Shown here piece by piece: positions 20,893-31,747 of a DNA stretch of 64,000 bases. The position numbers and the translations under genes are program-made. The notes under the pieces were generated by a model that ran no database searches, had not been told where the DNA came from, and was given only the letters and a program-made list of their open reading frames with translations. This DNA comes from Chaetomidium leptoderma (taxonomy: Eukaryota; Ascomycota; Sordariomycetes; Sordariales; Chaetomiaceae): contig MU856855.1 in the NCBI GenBank assembly GCA_033296705.1, positions 144,409 through 208,408 of the forward strand, in the 5' to 3' direction. The number at the start of each line of letters is the position of its first letter. Position 1 is the first letter of the stretch.

Positions 20893-23647
20893 GGTTCGGT
20901 GAGAACGGTCAGGTGGCAGGTGGTAAGATGAGGATGAGGACGGTCTGGTGAGGTGAGACTGAGGCATCACTTGCGCGACTTCTTGTCATTTTCATGCGGG
21001 CGAGAGGCTCAGCATCGGTTCTAGGTTGGTAGGGTGCATGGACTTGGGGGTGGTTGCATGTAATTAGATACCCGCGCATTGTGCATATATATAGATCAAG
21101 TCATACAGGAAAGGAAGGCTGATAGAGATCAGAAGTTCCTCGTCGGGCCTCCAGGGGTTGATGTTGCTCTGGCGCGAAGGCAATGCATCCGGCTCCATCA
21201 CCCGTTCACTCTCCATGACTGGTTCGGCACAAGACCCGACATTGATTAGAATCATACGGTGGTGGTGCGTGCGCAAGCTGCAGGCGCGGGATGTCGATGG
21301 TGTTCTAATTATCGTTCGGGCCTTGTTCCTGGTTCGGCATGTCGCCCAATCCCACCAACCAAGAACCCGACTTGTATACATAAAATAATTCCACAGCATT
21401 CCTTCCCGGCCAATGTCCGTTAACTCCCCGCTTATTTCAGCGATGAATTCATTCCGAGTGGGATCCCCCATCTTCGGGCTCGGGGGTAGGTCGGCGAGAT
21501 AGAGATAGGTTGAATGGAATATTCGAAGTGTCGAGTCAATGTGGCTCAAGTTCTTCGACTGGTGAATTGGGTGAATCCCACGCCCGCCATAAACGGCTTA
21601 GCCCCCCTGTGCCCGCTCAGGCGGAGCCGCCGATAAACGTCGCGATCGTCCCGTTTCTCCATCAACCTCCAACCTGCCCTGCTGCCAGAAGCAACCGAGT
21701 CTTGGCTGAAAGTGTTTGTCCGGCCACACGCCCCAGTCCCGTCTCTGCGTGATTTTCAGTGCATGCAAAGTCGAATATCACACTTCCAACGGCGGTAGGC
21801 GAGTTTGTCAGCGCGCCTCGGAGTCTGGGCGGCGGCCATTTGCTTCTTGGCAACCTGGTTCCAGAGTCGGAACAAGCCGTCAACAGTCCAATTATTGGCA
21901 TGATGGCTGACTTCGAGGCCTCGAACCATTGGGCCCTCTCCTGTGGGAAGGATGGGACCTGTCAGACGGGTGACTACCGGTGAGTTCTCATGATGGCGCC
22001 ACAGAGAGTCCAGGCCGTCAGCCTTCGGGTTCCTGGCAGCGAGCAGCGAGGCTGTCGATCTTGCTTCTGCTCCCAAGAAACTACGCGAGCAGCCAACGCA
22101 AGCCTTGGCCCAGATATATTGGCCCTAACTTCGATAATCCTTCCCGTTCCGAAAGCGAACAGCGGCACCCTGCATTTGCGAGCTGCGCAGATCCGACTGC
22201 TCGTTCGATTCGATTCGGAGCTCCCTCTTTGGACAACGAACAGGTTGACTCCCAACCAGTCACTCGACGAGAGCCCGCAGTCCGCAACAATTCCGACAGC
22301 CAAGAACCCATTCGAGCCATTGTAACCTTCGACCCTCTTTTACCTGGTTCCACATCGGCTTCCGACCTCCCACTTTGCTACGATGCGACCCTGGCGCTAG
22401 CACGGCGGTAGTTGGCACCCCGGTATCGACGCCGGGACTGCAACCCGCCATGTCGAGCAGATTAAGGGGTGCAGCAGGTGTTGCATCTAGACACAAAACC
22501 TGCTGTGTGCCGTGCCGATACCGAGCCCGAGCACGACGCCCATCTCTAGCAAACATTGTCTGCAGCAGCAATCCCACGGATTTGCGCCATCCTAGGCTAT
22601 AGTTATCGGCATGGAGGGTTGGCGTCCCCGAACCGGGGATGGAGCCGTGATGTATAGGAGCGGCCGGCTCCGCCGCGAGCCGATCTGCCTATTCGCTGCA
22701 GCTTTTCATCTATAGTCCCCGTCCTACTGAATACTCGACGACACGATTCGATTCGCGCGGTTGGTCGTACACCAGACCCCGAGGAGAATTTGTGCTGACC
22801 AGGGCCCACAAACCATGAACCCCCACTGGGATGTTGGCTGTCACCCTGTTGTGCAACTTCAAGATGCAGCATCTCGGGGGGCGTCTCCAGCCATATGGGT
22901 CACCCGCATCTGTTTCCTGTGATGTGGAATCACACAGCGTGAGTCGTCCGCGCCACGGGCACACAGACAAAAGGGCAACCAACACCATGGAACCGACCAT
23001 GAGGAATCAAACCACTGGGGGGCCGTCGTCTGATGAATCCAGCAAACTCACCGGCGATCCTGGCCACGGCGGAGCCAACGCCCGGACGGCCGGATCGCCC
23101 ACTCTGAAGTGGAGACGGTGCCACCGTGCAGCTATCCCGGCGTGCGTGGTGATGCGATTGGACTCCATCTCCAACCGTTTCCCGCTCCCAATGTTCGCCT
23201 GGAGCATCCCGGCCCGCCGCGTCGGGGGTCTGCTGCCTTGTGGGCCAGAGGTGTGATATTGGCATCCGCGTCGCTGACCGTCGAGGTTTGGTTGTGGTGG
23301 CTGACGATATCTGACTGATGCTGGCACTGACAGCCGCTATGGTCGCGACAGCACACGACTCGTCATGTGGCAACACTGGGTTTGTTGACCTGATAGCTCG
23401 AGGGTGGCGCTCCGTGCACCGCATACCCCAGGACTTGCGCGGATCACCACACACCCTGCAGGGCCATGACTGGAGTATATAAAAACATGGTTGGGCCAAA
23501 TTTAGTCGTTTAGCTACCCATGCCCAGATCCGCGAGCCAGCTGACCCCCAGCCGAGTATAAAGCAACTGTATCTCCCTTCTCGCCGTCCTGCTTTTTTCT
23601 GTATCCTGCGTTTTGAACCATCTCAACATACTGAGACACCAGGAACG
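20893..23647. other. 2.75 kb gene-free stretch upstream of the catalase gene
   Basis: Several 70-190 codon open frames occur on both strands, but none shows a known motif, codon pattern or coherent splice structure. This is the longest intergenic gap in the window. It ends in the catalase promoter. I see no transposon termini or tandem array in it. Confidence 0.5.
23476..23485 (+). promoter_or_regulatory. TATA-like box upstream of the catalase gene
   Basis: TATATAAAAA lies about 165 bp before the catalase start codon. A second candidate, TATAAAG, lies at 23557-23563, about 85 bp before the start. Either could set transcription initiation. Confidence 0.45.
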
Positions 23648-26227
23648 ATGCATTGCAGAGTCACAGCTCTGCTCGCATGGGGCAGTCTATTAGGGCTGTC
23701 CCAGGCTGCATGCCCCTACGCCGACTCGGCTATGCTGGAGAAGCGTGATGATAGCCAGTCATCGGACTTTCTCGACAAGCACAAGGTGGACGACAGCACC
23801 GGCTACATGACATCCGATGTCGGCGGGCCCATCGGAGACCAGGCCAGTTTGAAGGCTGGCATCAGGGGCTCGACATTGCTCGAGGACTTTATCTTTCGCC
23901 AAAAGATTCAGCATTTCGACCATGAGCGAGTGAGCACAACCGCCCGTTTTTCTGTCTCAGACTTCTGAGACATTGCGTGAGCTAAGACCACTAACGTGTT
24001 ACGTGCCACAAGGTCCCCGAAAGGGCCGTCCATGCTCGAGGTGCCGGAGCTCATGGTACCTTTACCAGCTACGGTGACTGGAGCAACCTCACTGCGGCGT
24101 CGTTTCTGAATGCCGCTGGGAAGGAAACGCCAGTGTTTATGCGCTTCTCGACTGTCGCCGGTTCCAGAGGCAGTGCGGACACGGCCAGAGATGTCCACGG
24201 CTTTGCGACTCGGTTGTAAGTCTTCCAGTCTGTCCTTGGTAGACCCCACAACTGACAGCATTGTTCAGCTACACCGACGAAGGCAACTTTGGTATGCCTA
24301 TTAGTCCATGAAAGCTGCCCATCTGTGCTCAGCTAACCTAGCCCACCCAGATATCGTTGGAAACAACATCCCTGTTTTCTTCATCCAGGATGCTATCCAA
24401 TTCCCTGATCTCGTTCACGCTGTGAAGCCGAGCCCAGACAATGAGATTCCCCAGGCAGCGACTGCCCACGACTCTGCGTGGGATTTCTTCAGCTCCCAAC
24501 CAAGCACTCTGCACACCTTGTTTTGGGCCATGGCCGGCTTCGGCATCCCGCGCAGCTTCCGTCATATGGTGAGTTGCCCGCCAAATTTACCGTGTGTAGT
24601 AGCACTTGGCTGACTGTGACTAGGACGGCTTCGGCGTTCACACTTTCCGCTTTGTGAAGGAGGACGGCTCCTCCAAGCTCATCAAGTGGCACTTCAAGAC
24701 CATGCAAGGAAAGGCCAGTCTGGTCTGGGAGGAGGCGCAAATCGTCGCCGGCAAGAATGCCGACTTCCACCGCCAAGACCTCTGGGACGCCATCGAGTCG
24801 GGCAACGGCCCCTCGTGGGAACTTGCCGTCCAGGTCGTCGACGAGGAGAAGGCGCTGGCCTTTGGCTTTGACCTGCTGGATCCTACCAAGATCATCCCGG
24901 AGGAGCTCGCTCCTCTTACGAAGCTGGGTGTGCTGAAGCTGGACCGGAACCCGACCAACTACTTCGCCGAGACGGAGCAGGTCATGTTCCAGCCCGGCCA
25001 CATTGTGCGCGGCGTCGACTTTACCGAGGACCCTCTGCTGCAGGGCCGTCTCTTTTCGTACCTCGACACGCAGCTGAACCGCCACGGCGGCCCCAATTTT
25101 GAGCAGCTCCCCATCAACATGCCGCGGATCCCGATCCACAACAATAACCGGGACGGCGCCGGCCAGGGTTTCATCCACAGAAACAAGTACCACTGTGAGT
25201 GTGCCACCTCCTTCAGTTACTTCATCCCCATCCTTCCCGCAACTAAACTAACAACCCCCACCCACCCAGACACCCCCAACACGCTCAACAACGGCTTCCC
25301 CCTCCAAGCCAACCAGACCAGCGGCCGCGGCTTCTTCACCGCCCCAGGCCGCATAGCCAACGGCAACCTCGTCCGGCTCCTCTCGCCCACCTTTGACGAC
25401 CACTGGACGCAACCGCGGCTCTTCTACAACTCGCTCACGGCCGTGGAGCAGCAATTCCTGATCAACGCCATCCGCTTCGAGACGAGCCACATCAAATCCA
25501 CGACGGTGAAGCAAAACGTCATCACGCAACTGAACCGCATCAGCAACGACATTGCGGCGCGCGTGGCCGACGCCTTGGGGCTCGACACCCCGGCGCCCGA
25601 CCCGTCCTTTTACCACAACAACGTCACGGCCGGCATCTCCATCTTCAACAACTCCACCCTGCCCAGCATCAAGACGCTGCGCGTCGGCGTGCTGGCGAGC
25701 ACGTCGGCGGCGGATGGCGGCGCGTCGTCGCTGGCGCAGGCGGCGCAGCTGCGGGAGCGGTTCGCCGCCAGCGGGGTGGTGGTGACCGTCGTGGGCGAGA
25801 CGCTGGTCGAGGGCAAGGTCGATCAGACGTACTCGGCCGCGGACGCGACCGGGTTTGATGGCGTGGTGGTGGCCGAGGGGGCCGAGGGGTTGTTTGGCAG
25901 CGCGCGGAAGGACTCGCCGCTGTTTCCTGCCGGCCGGCCGGGCCAGGTGCTGCTCGATGCGTACCGGTGGGGGAAGCCGGTTGGGGCGCTGGGGAAGGCC
26001 GGGGAGGCGTTGAAGAGTGGTGGGGTGCCGGTTGATGGGGAGGGGGTTTTTGGTGGGGATGTGGTGGAGGAGTTTGCGAAGGCGTTTGAGGGGGGGTTGG
26101 GGAGGTTTAGGGTGAGTTTTTCCTTTTTTTTTCCTTTTTCTCTCTCTTTTTCTTTTTTTCTTTTCCTGCTGCGCAGTGATGCTGACGAACTTGACAGTTT
26201 ACCGACCGGTTCCCGCTTGACAGTTAA
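23648..26227 (+). CDS. Secreted large-subunit monofunctional haem catalase
   Basis: Seven exons, join(23648..23929, 24013..24215, 24270..24292, 24351..24568, 24624..25194, 25270..26111, 26198..26227), give 722 residues. The enzyme disproportionates hydrogen peroxide. The N-terminus is a signal peptide (MHCRVTALLAWGSLLGLSQA) followed by a short propeptide ending KR, a likely Kex2-type site. Catalase motifs are HERVPERAVHARGAGAHGTF (catalytic His), MRFSTVAGSRGSADTARDVHGFA, NFDIVGNNIPVFFIQDA (catalytic Asn) and GRLFSYLDTQLNRHGG (proximal haem Tyr). The C-terminal 150 residues, starting LRVGVLAST, are the flavodoxin-like domain found only in large-subunit catalases. Exon 3 is 23 bp and the last exon encodes nine residues (FTDRFPLDS). 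It resembles Neurospora CAT-1/CAT-3 and Aspergillus CatB; which of these it matches best is not resolved. Confidence 0.96.
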
Positions 26228-27443
26228 GAGTTAGGTCTTGGGATAGACTTAGAAGGGGGGATATATACCTAGGTATACTAGCTAGGTAGTAATGGGTAAT
26301 GGTTATGACGATACTCGGATGGTCAACGAACGGGTATCTCGCCGTGTTCAAGTTCAGCTTTCTCCCGTCTTTTCGCTTTCACTAACACTGCACGACATAC
26401 TTGCATCGCAGTACTAGTCCGTCACGTGGGTGGCCGCATATAGGGCCACCCTAGACTTGAGGCTTGGGCAGCGGCATAGCCTTGTTGGTATGATTGGGCA
26501 GAAAGACAGGCAATGAGAGGAGTGCTGTCTCGCCGTCAAGGCTACGGTTGTGGCGTTGACTGGTCTGGAGTCCTGGACACCCAGCAAGTCAGGAAGCGTC
26601 TTGGGTGGGCATCTGGCACATGTTTGGAGCATCACATGCTTCCTGCAGCCCAGCAGCCCCAAGCTCCAGCCACAAGCTAAGCCCGGACGTCCGTCCTATA
26701 TGTATTAGGTCCGCGTCATGTTTTTCCAACGGCCTCTGCAGGGACAACTGCGGAAACACCATAGCCCAGTTGGCAACTGCGGAGGCCAGTAGCCACGGCC
26801 CTACCTCAACATCACTGAGGTCAGGGGTTCGAACCGTGGCAGCAAAAATCCTATCAATCGGGGTTTTTCATAACCAGCTACCTCTGGGCAGCTGGCGAAC
26901 TTTTTTGAGTCTTTCCCATATTCTTTTCCTTTTTTTCTTCACTATACTGCACTGCACCCTCACCCAACACCCAATCGTGCCGATGAGTATCTATCATTGC
27001 GCGCCCTCATCATGTTATCTTTGCCTATGGTCAAATTTCCCACCGCCTACTTCACACTTTATAAATGATAGCTAGAATCTCCCTCCCGAATGAGACGAGG
27101 CAGGGGACAACTGCCGCTGGCCCGTGCACCCGGTTGAGGTGTGATTGGGATACGTACCAAGACTGGGGAACTGGGGGCCTTGTTTGTCGACAGGGGTCTT
27201 CCATAACTATTGTCAGCCCCGTTTCTTATCCGCTGGTTCAAGGCGGTCGTCGGCCGACGGCGTGTGACCTCCGATCCGAGACATCCAACGCCTTCCCGCC
27301 GCATGACTCCGCGTCCACGAGTGATGACGGGACGTCACTTGAGATAATAACTGTTCCCTTGCGGAATCGACCGCACTCCCCTCTCCGCTTCTCTTACCCC
27401 GTGCCGTCCACCGGATCCCGATTGACCGCGCCGGAAGACCGAC
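26228..27443. other. Intergenic between catalase and ENT transporter genes
   Basis: 1.2 kb without a protein-coding gene. It starts with CTAGGTA-type runs (about 26269-26288) and contains a Pol III-like element described separately (26755-26868). Confidence 0.5.
26755..26868 (+). ncRNA. Possible Pol III transcription unit or decayed tRNA gene
   Basis: TAGCCCAGTTGG at 26762-26773 fits the tRNA A-box consensus, and GGTTCGAACC at 26826-26835 fits the B-box. A run of five T residues at about 26863-26867 would serve as a Pol III terminator. The spacing is within the tRNA range. However, no convincing 7-bp acceptor stem, D stem or T stem can be drawn, so it is not an intact tRNA. The part GCCACGG...CCGTGGC (26792-26840) closes a hairpin whose inner stem is ACCTCA/TGAGGT. 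It could be a tRNA pseudogene, a small Pol III RNA or chance. Confidence 0.3.
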
Positions 27444-29015
27444 ATGAGCGCCGCCATGGATCGCATCAAGGCCTTCTTTGCGCCGCCCAAGGCGAGCGCC
27501 GACGAGTACGAGCCGCTGACGGACGACGACTCGACGACGCTGGAGGGGTCCACGTACGAAGAAGAAGAGACGCCGTTCTCATGGGTCGAATACTCCATCT
27601 TTGCCCTGATCGGCGTCGCCATGCTGTGGGCGTGGTATGTTGCTGTCCGTCAACACTCGCCAATAGCTTCCGCGCTAACACCCTCTCCTCTGCCCAGGAA
27701 CATGTTCCTCGCCGCCGCTCCCTACTTCCAAACCCGCTTCCAGTCCGACCCGTGGATCTATGCCAACTCGCAGTCGGCCATCATCACGACATCCACCGTG
27801 TTTAACTTGGTCGCCATGCTGATCCTGACCAACATCCAATCCTCGGCGAACTACCCCTTCCGAATCAACACAGCACTGTTCGTCAACGCAGCCGTGTTCG
27901 GCCTGCTGACACTATCCACCACGTCGTCCTTTCTCGACGTCTCTCCCCGTGGATACCTCGCCTTTATCCTCCTCATGGTCGCCATGACCGCCTGGGCGGC
28001 CGGGCTCATGCAGAACGGCGCCTTCTCTTTCGCAGCCAGCTTCGGCCGGCCGGAATACACACAAGCCATCATGGCCGGGCAGGGGGTAGCCGGCATCCTG
28101 CCGCCCCTCACCCAAATGCTCTCCTTCCTCGCCTTCGCCGACTCCTCCCCCGGGATCAACCCCCCAGACCAGCCCAAAAACGAACTCCCCTCCCACGACA
28201 AAAAAGGCGGCACCGCCGCCTTCATCTACTTCCTCACCGCTGTCCTCATCTCCCTCATCACCCTCCTAGCCTTCATCCCCCTCGTCCAGCGCCACAACCG
28301 CCTCCTCGACCGCCGCCGCCGCCAGGCAGCACTCTCCCAACAATCTACCCCCGCAGAAACCGAAACCGAAACTGATCATACCCCCACCACCACCAGCACC
28401 CGCCGCTACGTCCCCCTCCCGACCCTCTTCCGCAAACTCGGCTGGCTCGCCGCCTCCGTCTTCATGTGCTTCGTCGTAACCATGTTCTTCCCCGTCTTCA
28501 CGGCCAAGATCCTCTCGGTGAACGATGACGACGCCTCCTCTGGTGGCAGCAGCAGCAGCAGCACCAGTAGCAGCAGCAGCAGCAGCAGTACCAGTAGCAG
28601 TGGCAGTAGCAAGCTGCTCTTACCGGGCGCCTTCATCCCGCTGGGCTTCTTCTTTTGGAACCTTGGCGATCTGGCGGGCCGCGTGTCGACGATGCTGCCG
28701 GTTTTCGGGTCGCTGCGGCGTCGGCCGAGGGTGTTGTTTGTGGCGAGCCTGTTGCGGTGGGGGTTCTTGCCGCTGTATCTGCTGTGTAACCTGCATGGCC
28801 GGGGCGCGGTGGTGGGGAGTGATTTGTTTTATTTGGTGGTGGTGCAGGCCTTGTTTGGGTTGACGAATGGGTGGTTGGGGTCGACGGCTATGATGGCGGC
28901 CGGGGAGTGGGTTGGGGAGGGGGAGAGGGAGGCCGCGGGCGGGTTTATGAGTATGTGTCTGGTTGCGGGGCTCGCGGCGGGGAGTGTGTTGAGTTTTACG
29001 GTGGCGGGGATTTAG
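27444..29015 (+). CDS. Equilibrative nucleoside transporter (ENT, SLC29 family)
   Basis: Exons join(27444..27634, 27698..29015) give 502 residues. The N-terminus is cytosolic and acidic (YEPLTDDDSTT), followed by about eleven membrane spans. The first span joins WAW|NMFLAAAPYFQTRF across the intron, a classic ENT signature (PWNxFLTAxxYF-like). Other ENT features are ANSQSAIITTSTVFNL, AAGLMQNGAFSFAASFGRPE, the MAGQGVAGILPP motif of TM5, a long loop after span six, and FMSMCLVAGLAAGSVLSF at the end. The family moves nucleosides across plasma, vacuolar or other membranes. The 63-nt intron is in frame and free of stops, so a retained-intron form would add 21 residues. A Ser/Thr repeat (AGC/AGT runs, about 28545-28610) encodes a disordered extramembrane loop. 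Confidence 0.93.
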   Translation: MSAAMDRIKAFFAPPKASADEYEPLTDDDSTTLEGSTYEEEETPFSWVEYSIFALIGVAMLWAWYVAVRQHSPIASALTPSPLPRNMFLAAAPYFQTRFQSDPWIYANSQSAIITTSTVFNLVAMLILTNIQSSANYPFRINTALFVNAAVFGLLTLSTTSSFLDVSPRGYLAFILLMVAMTAWAAGLMQNGAFSFAASFGRPEYTQAIMAGQGVAGILPPLTQMLSFLAFADSSPGINPPDQPKNELPSHDKKGGTAAFIYFLTAVLISLITLLAFIPLVQRHNRLLDRRRRQAALSQQSTPAETETETDHTPTTTSTRRYVPLPTLFRKLGWLAASVFMCFVVTMFFPVFTAKILSVNDDDASSGGSSSSSTSSSSSSSSTSSSGSSKLLLPGAFIPLGFFFWNLGDLAGRVSTMLPVFGSLRRRPRVLFVASLLRWGFLPLYLLCNLHGRGAVVGSDLFYLVVVQALFGLTNGWLGSTAMMAAGEWVGEGEREAAGGFMSMCLVAGLAAGSVLSFTVAGI

Positions 29016-29251
29016 ATGATACAGGGAGGGGGGGGGGTTGGTTTATGGGTATGGCGTTTGGGTATGGTGAGATGGATTTCTTGGATTGTATGTAGCACGC
29101 GGTCGACGTACACATTCTTTGTTGTTGGACTTTTGCGGCGTTATTTATCTGAATTAAAGCCCGACAAGCGGCTGGCTAGCTGTATCACACGGCAACCTCC
29201 CATGATATCTACCTCCCTTGACCCTACTTTGCGCGCACTCCCTGGTGCCTC

Positions 29252-30408
29252 TCACATCTCCTCCCTCCCAAGCTGACAATCCGTCCCCGCCCCCCCCTCG
29301 TCCCTCCCATCGTAATACCCCCCCTCACTCAGCTTCCGCTCCATCGCCTGCCAGTACTCCAGCTTGGCCGTGCGGTTCTTCTTGTCCAGATCGGCCAGCT
29401 TCGCCTCGACGGGCCGCGCCGGGTCGGCGGGGATGCGCACGAAGCAGGTGCAGTCGCGCAGCGTCATGGCCAGCTGGAACTTCTCGGGGTCGTGTGCGTC
29501 GGCCCCGAGCGGGCCGTTGCGGTCGTTGGCTAGCTGGGCGCTGCGCAGGCGCGGGAGGACGGCGTTGGTTTGTAGCCAGTCGATGAGGCGGTTGTATTGC
29601 GTCGGTGGGGTTGACCCCGGGGTGAGGAGGGGGTTGATGGAGGGGAGGTAATTGAGAATGTTGGTGAGGGCGGGTGGGGAGGTGCTGCAGGTGAGGAAGT
29701 CCAGGGGGCAGAGGATCGGCGTCGTTTGGGTCTTGCCGGAGCTGTTGTCACGTTTGATGTGGTGTTTTAGGGCCTCGCGGGCGCAGTTGCGGCATCGGGT
29801 TGCTGAGGGGGGTGCGTTGGGCGACTGCGCGAGCCATTTGGGTTTGAATTCTAGGATTAGATCGTCGGGGTTTTCTGTGGTGGTGGTGAGTCGTGTGACT
29901 CAAGGGGTAGGTCGGGAAGAGGGCGGGAAAAGACATACTCTGTCGCATGTCCTCGACTACCATGCCATACTCGGCCACAGCTACCCTGCTTCCCTTGAAG
30001 TCGGCCCGACGAAGGTCCTCTTCCCGTTCTAAAACGGCATTCAGCCGCGATACCAGTCGTTCATCCCCAAGTCTGACGAGTTGGTGCTGGACTAGGTCTT
30101 CTGGCTTGAACAGCGGCGTCACAACCGTCTCCCAATATTCTTGGAGCTCCACATAGCTGTATGCCTTTGTTCCTGCTTTAGGCACTCGCAAAAGGTTTCC
30201 TATTGAGAAAGTTAAAAAGGCTTGTCCGATATCGAGAGAATGGGGAATGCTCACCCTGAAAGATGCTACGGCTGCTTTCGTCGTCGGGTTGCACAATCAC
30301 CTCAAAGACAAAGTTCATTGCCCCCTCGCCCATAAACTTGAACTCCAAGCGGTCGGCCGCCGAAAACGGCAATACCGGGATGCTAGATAACGGGATTGTG
30401 GGTGACAT
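29252..30408 (-). CDS. ipk1: Inositol-pentakisphosphate 2-kinase Ipk1
   Basis: Three exons, complement(29252..29874, 29939..30199, 30255..30408), encode 345 residues. Ipk1 adds the 2-phosphate to IP5 to make phytate (IP6). Motifs are EFKFMGEGAMNFVFEV at the start (the nucleotide-binding loop), DDLILEFKPKWLAQSP with the EFKPK core, RCRNCAREALKHH (Cys pair and basic stretch), PLDFLTCS, and TLRDCTCFVRI near the C-terminus. These occur in the order known for yeast and plant Ipk1. I set the start at the ATG at 30408 because the frame upstream reads through promoter-like sequence. Introns of 55 and 64 bp have GT-AG ends. The gene is divergent from MDM34, 1.3 kb away. Confidence 0.9.
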
Positions 30409-31747
30409 GATGAATTGGGAAAAAGTGAGGTTCCATGAGAACCACTGCGTTGGTGGGTTGGGCAAAAGTGAAGAATACGGCCCGGATTGGTCAGGTGCTG
30501 CAGTCAGTCTGCCCTTGGCTGGCACTTTGGGTCCACGAATGACACCGTCATTGCGAAAACAGGTTCAGGGTTTGATGACTCTTGGATCTCTATGGGCGGT
30601 TTTCGTTCTAACTCAACTTCGAAGTGTTGTTTGAGGACTGTTTGCTTCTTCATTCGAGCTTAGAATTAGCCATGTCCGTGTTTGTTTGTAAGTAGCAAGG
30701 CATCCCCGCACCTACCTTAACAATTCGGCAAAGCACCTGAGTAAACGCTAAACCATTCGCTTCGCGAAGATTTCGAGAGTCACTAAGGATGCATGCTGTG
30801 GAGTTTGACAACACAGACAGGCTAAAGCAATGCAATGTGAGAAGTGTATCACACCGACTTCAACAAGTCGGTCTGTCTTGCTCACCGTCTCCTTACTTGA
30901 GGAGTGATTGGTTCTGCCCAAAGTACATGCAGCACATGCAGGTCGAGGCCCAGATACCAATCGTGTGGGCTCTCTTTGGGGATTTCCCGACCAGGTCGCG
31001 TGCAGGGCAAGACAGGATGGATCAGGGGGAGTGGGGGCCTCGGGACGGGAGAGCGGGTTGTCGGGCCCACTCGCGCAGCGAGATTTCCCCGTTTTGCCCC
31101 GGCTTTGTTTTTGCGATCGGATTTCCAAGAACCTGGAAGTCTCAGGAAGTGACTCGGCTCTCGCGAAACCATGCACCCTGTTTGTGAATGATGAAGGGGC
31201 CTTCCTGTAATGCCTTATCGTTGGATGAAGCAGCAAGCTGCATGAGGATCAATCTTAAAATACACTCCTGGAACGTCCGAAGATACCTTCCATGAACCGG
31301 GGTCTTGCAGGGAGAGGCACGAGGGACCCAGGTCAGCCCACTACCGGGAGAGCGACTAGTGGGTGTCAAGCGTCAGAGGGCCCGCAGCAAGCACACGAGC
31401 TCGGCCGCAAGGGCCAAAAATTTCACTCAAGACCAACTGCTCCCCCCAGCACCCATCAGATAGCGTCATCCCTCCCGCACCTCGAAGCTCCCGCCAAACG
31501 AAACACCACTTCCCGCACAAACCCATCGCCACCAAGGGTCCTTGCATCTCCGACCAGCTTTCCCCGCCTCTACGCCGACTCGTTCGCAAGATCTACGATC
31601 GCGATAACTATACATATTGCATCGAGCATCCCCATCGCCGCCGCTTCCGAAAATCCCGCCCCCCTCTGCGACGTCCCTGCGACCCCGGGCTTGTCAAGTC
31701 CAACCCCCCCGGCTGCGATGCATCGCTAGCACGAGAGCCAATTCAAC
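30409..31747. promoter_or_regulatory. Divergent intergenic region between IPK1 and MDM34
   Basis: 1.34 kb. Overlapping open frames on both strands around 30.75-31.25 kb show no family resemblance. The 250 bp before MDM34 are C/A-rich and leader-like. Confidence 0.45.

Noticed and set aside
21064..21549. 161-codon minus-strand frame in the gene-free region
   Set aside because: No motif, no matching exon or splice support, and overlapping open frames of similar size on the other strand.
26762..26835. Intact tRNA gene
   Set aside because: A- and B-box motifs are present, but acceptor, D and T stems do not pair, so a functional tRNA cannot be supported.
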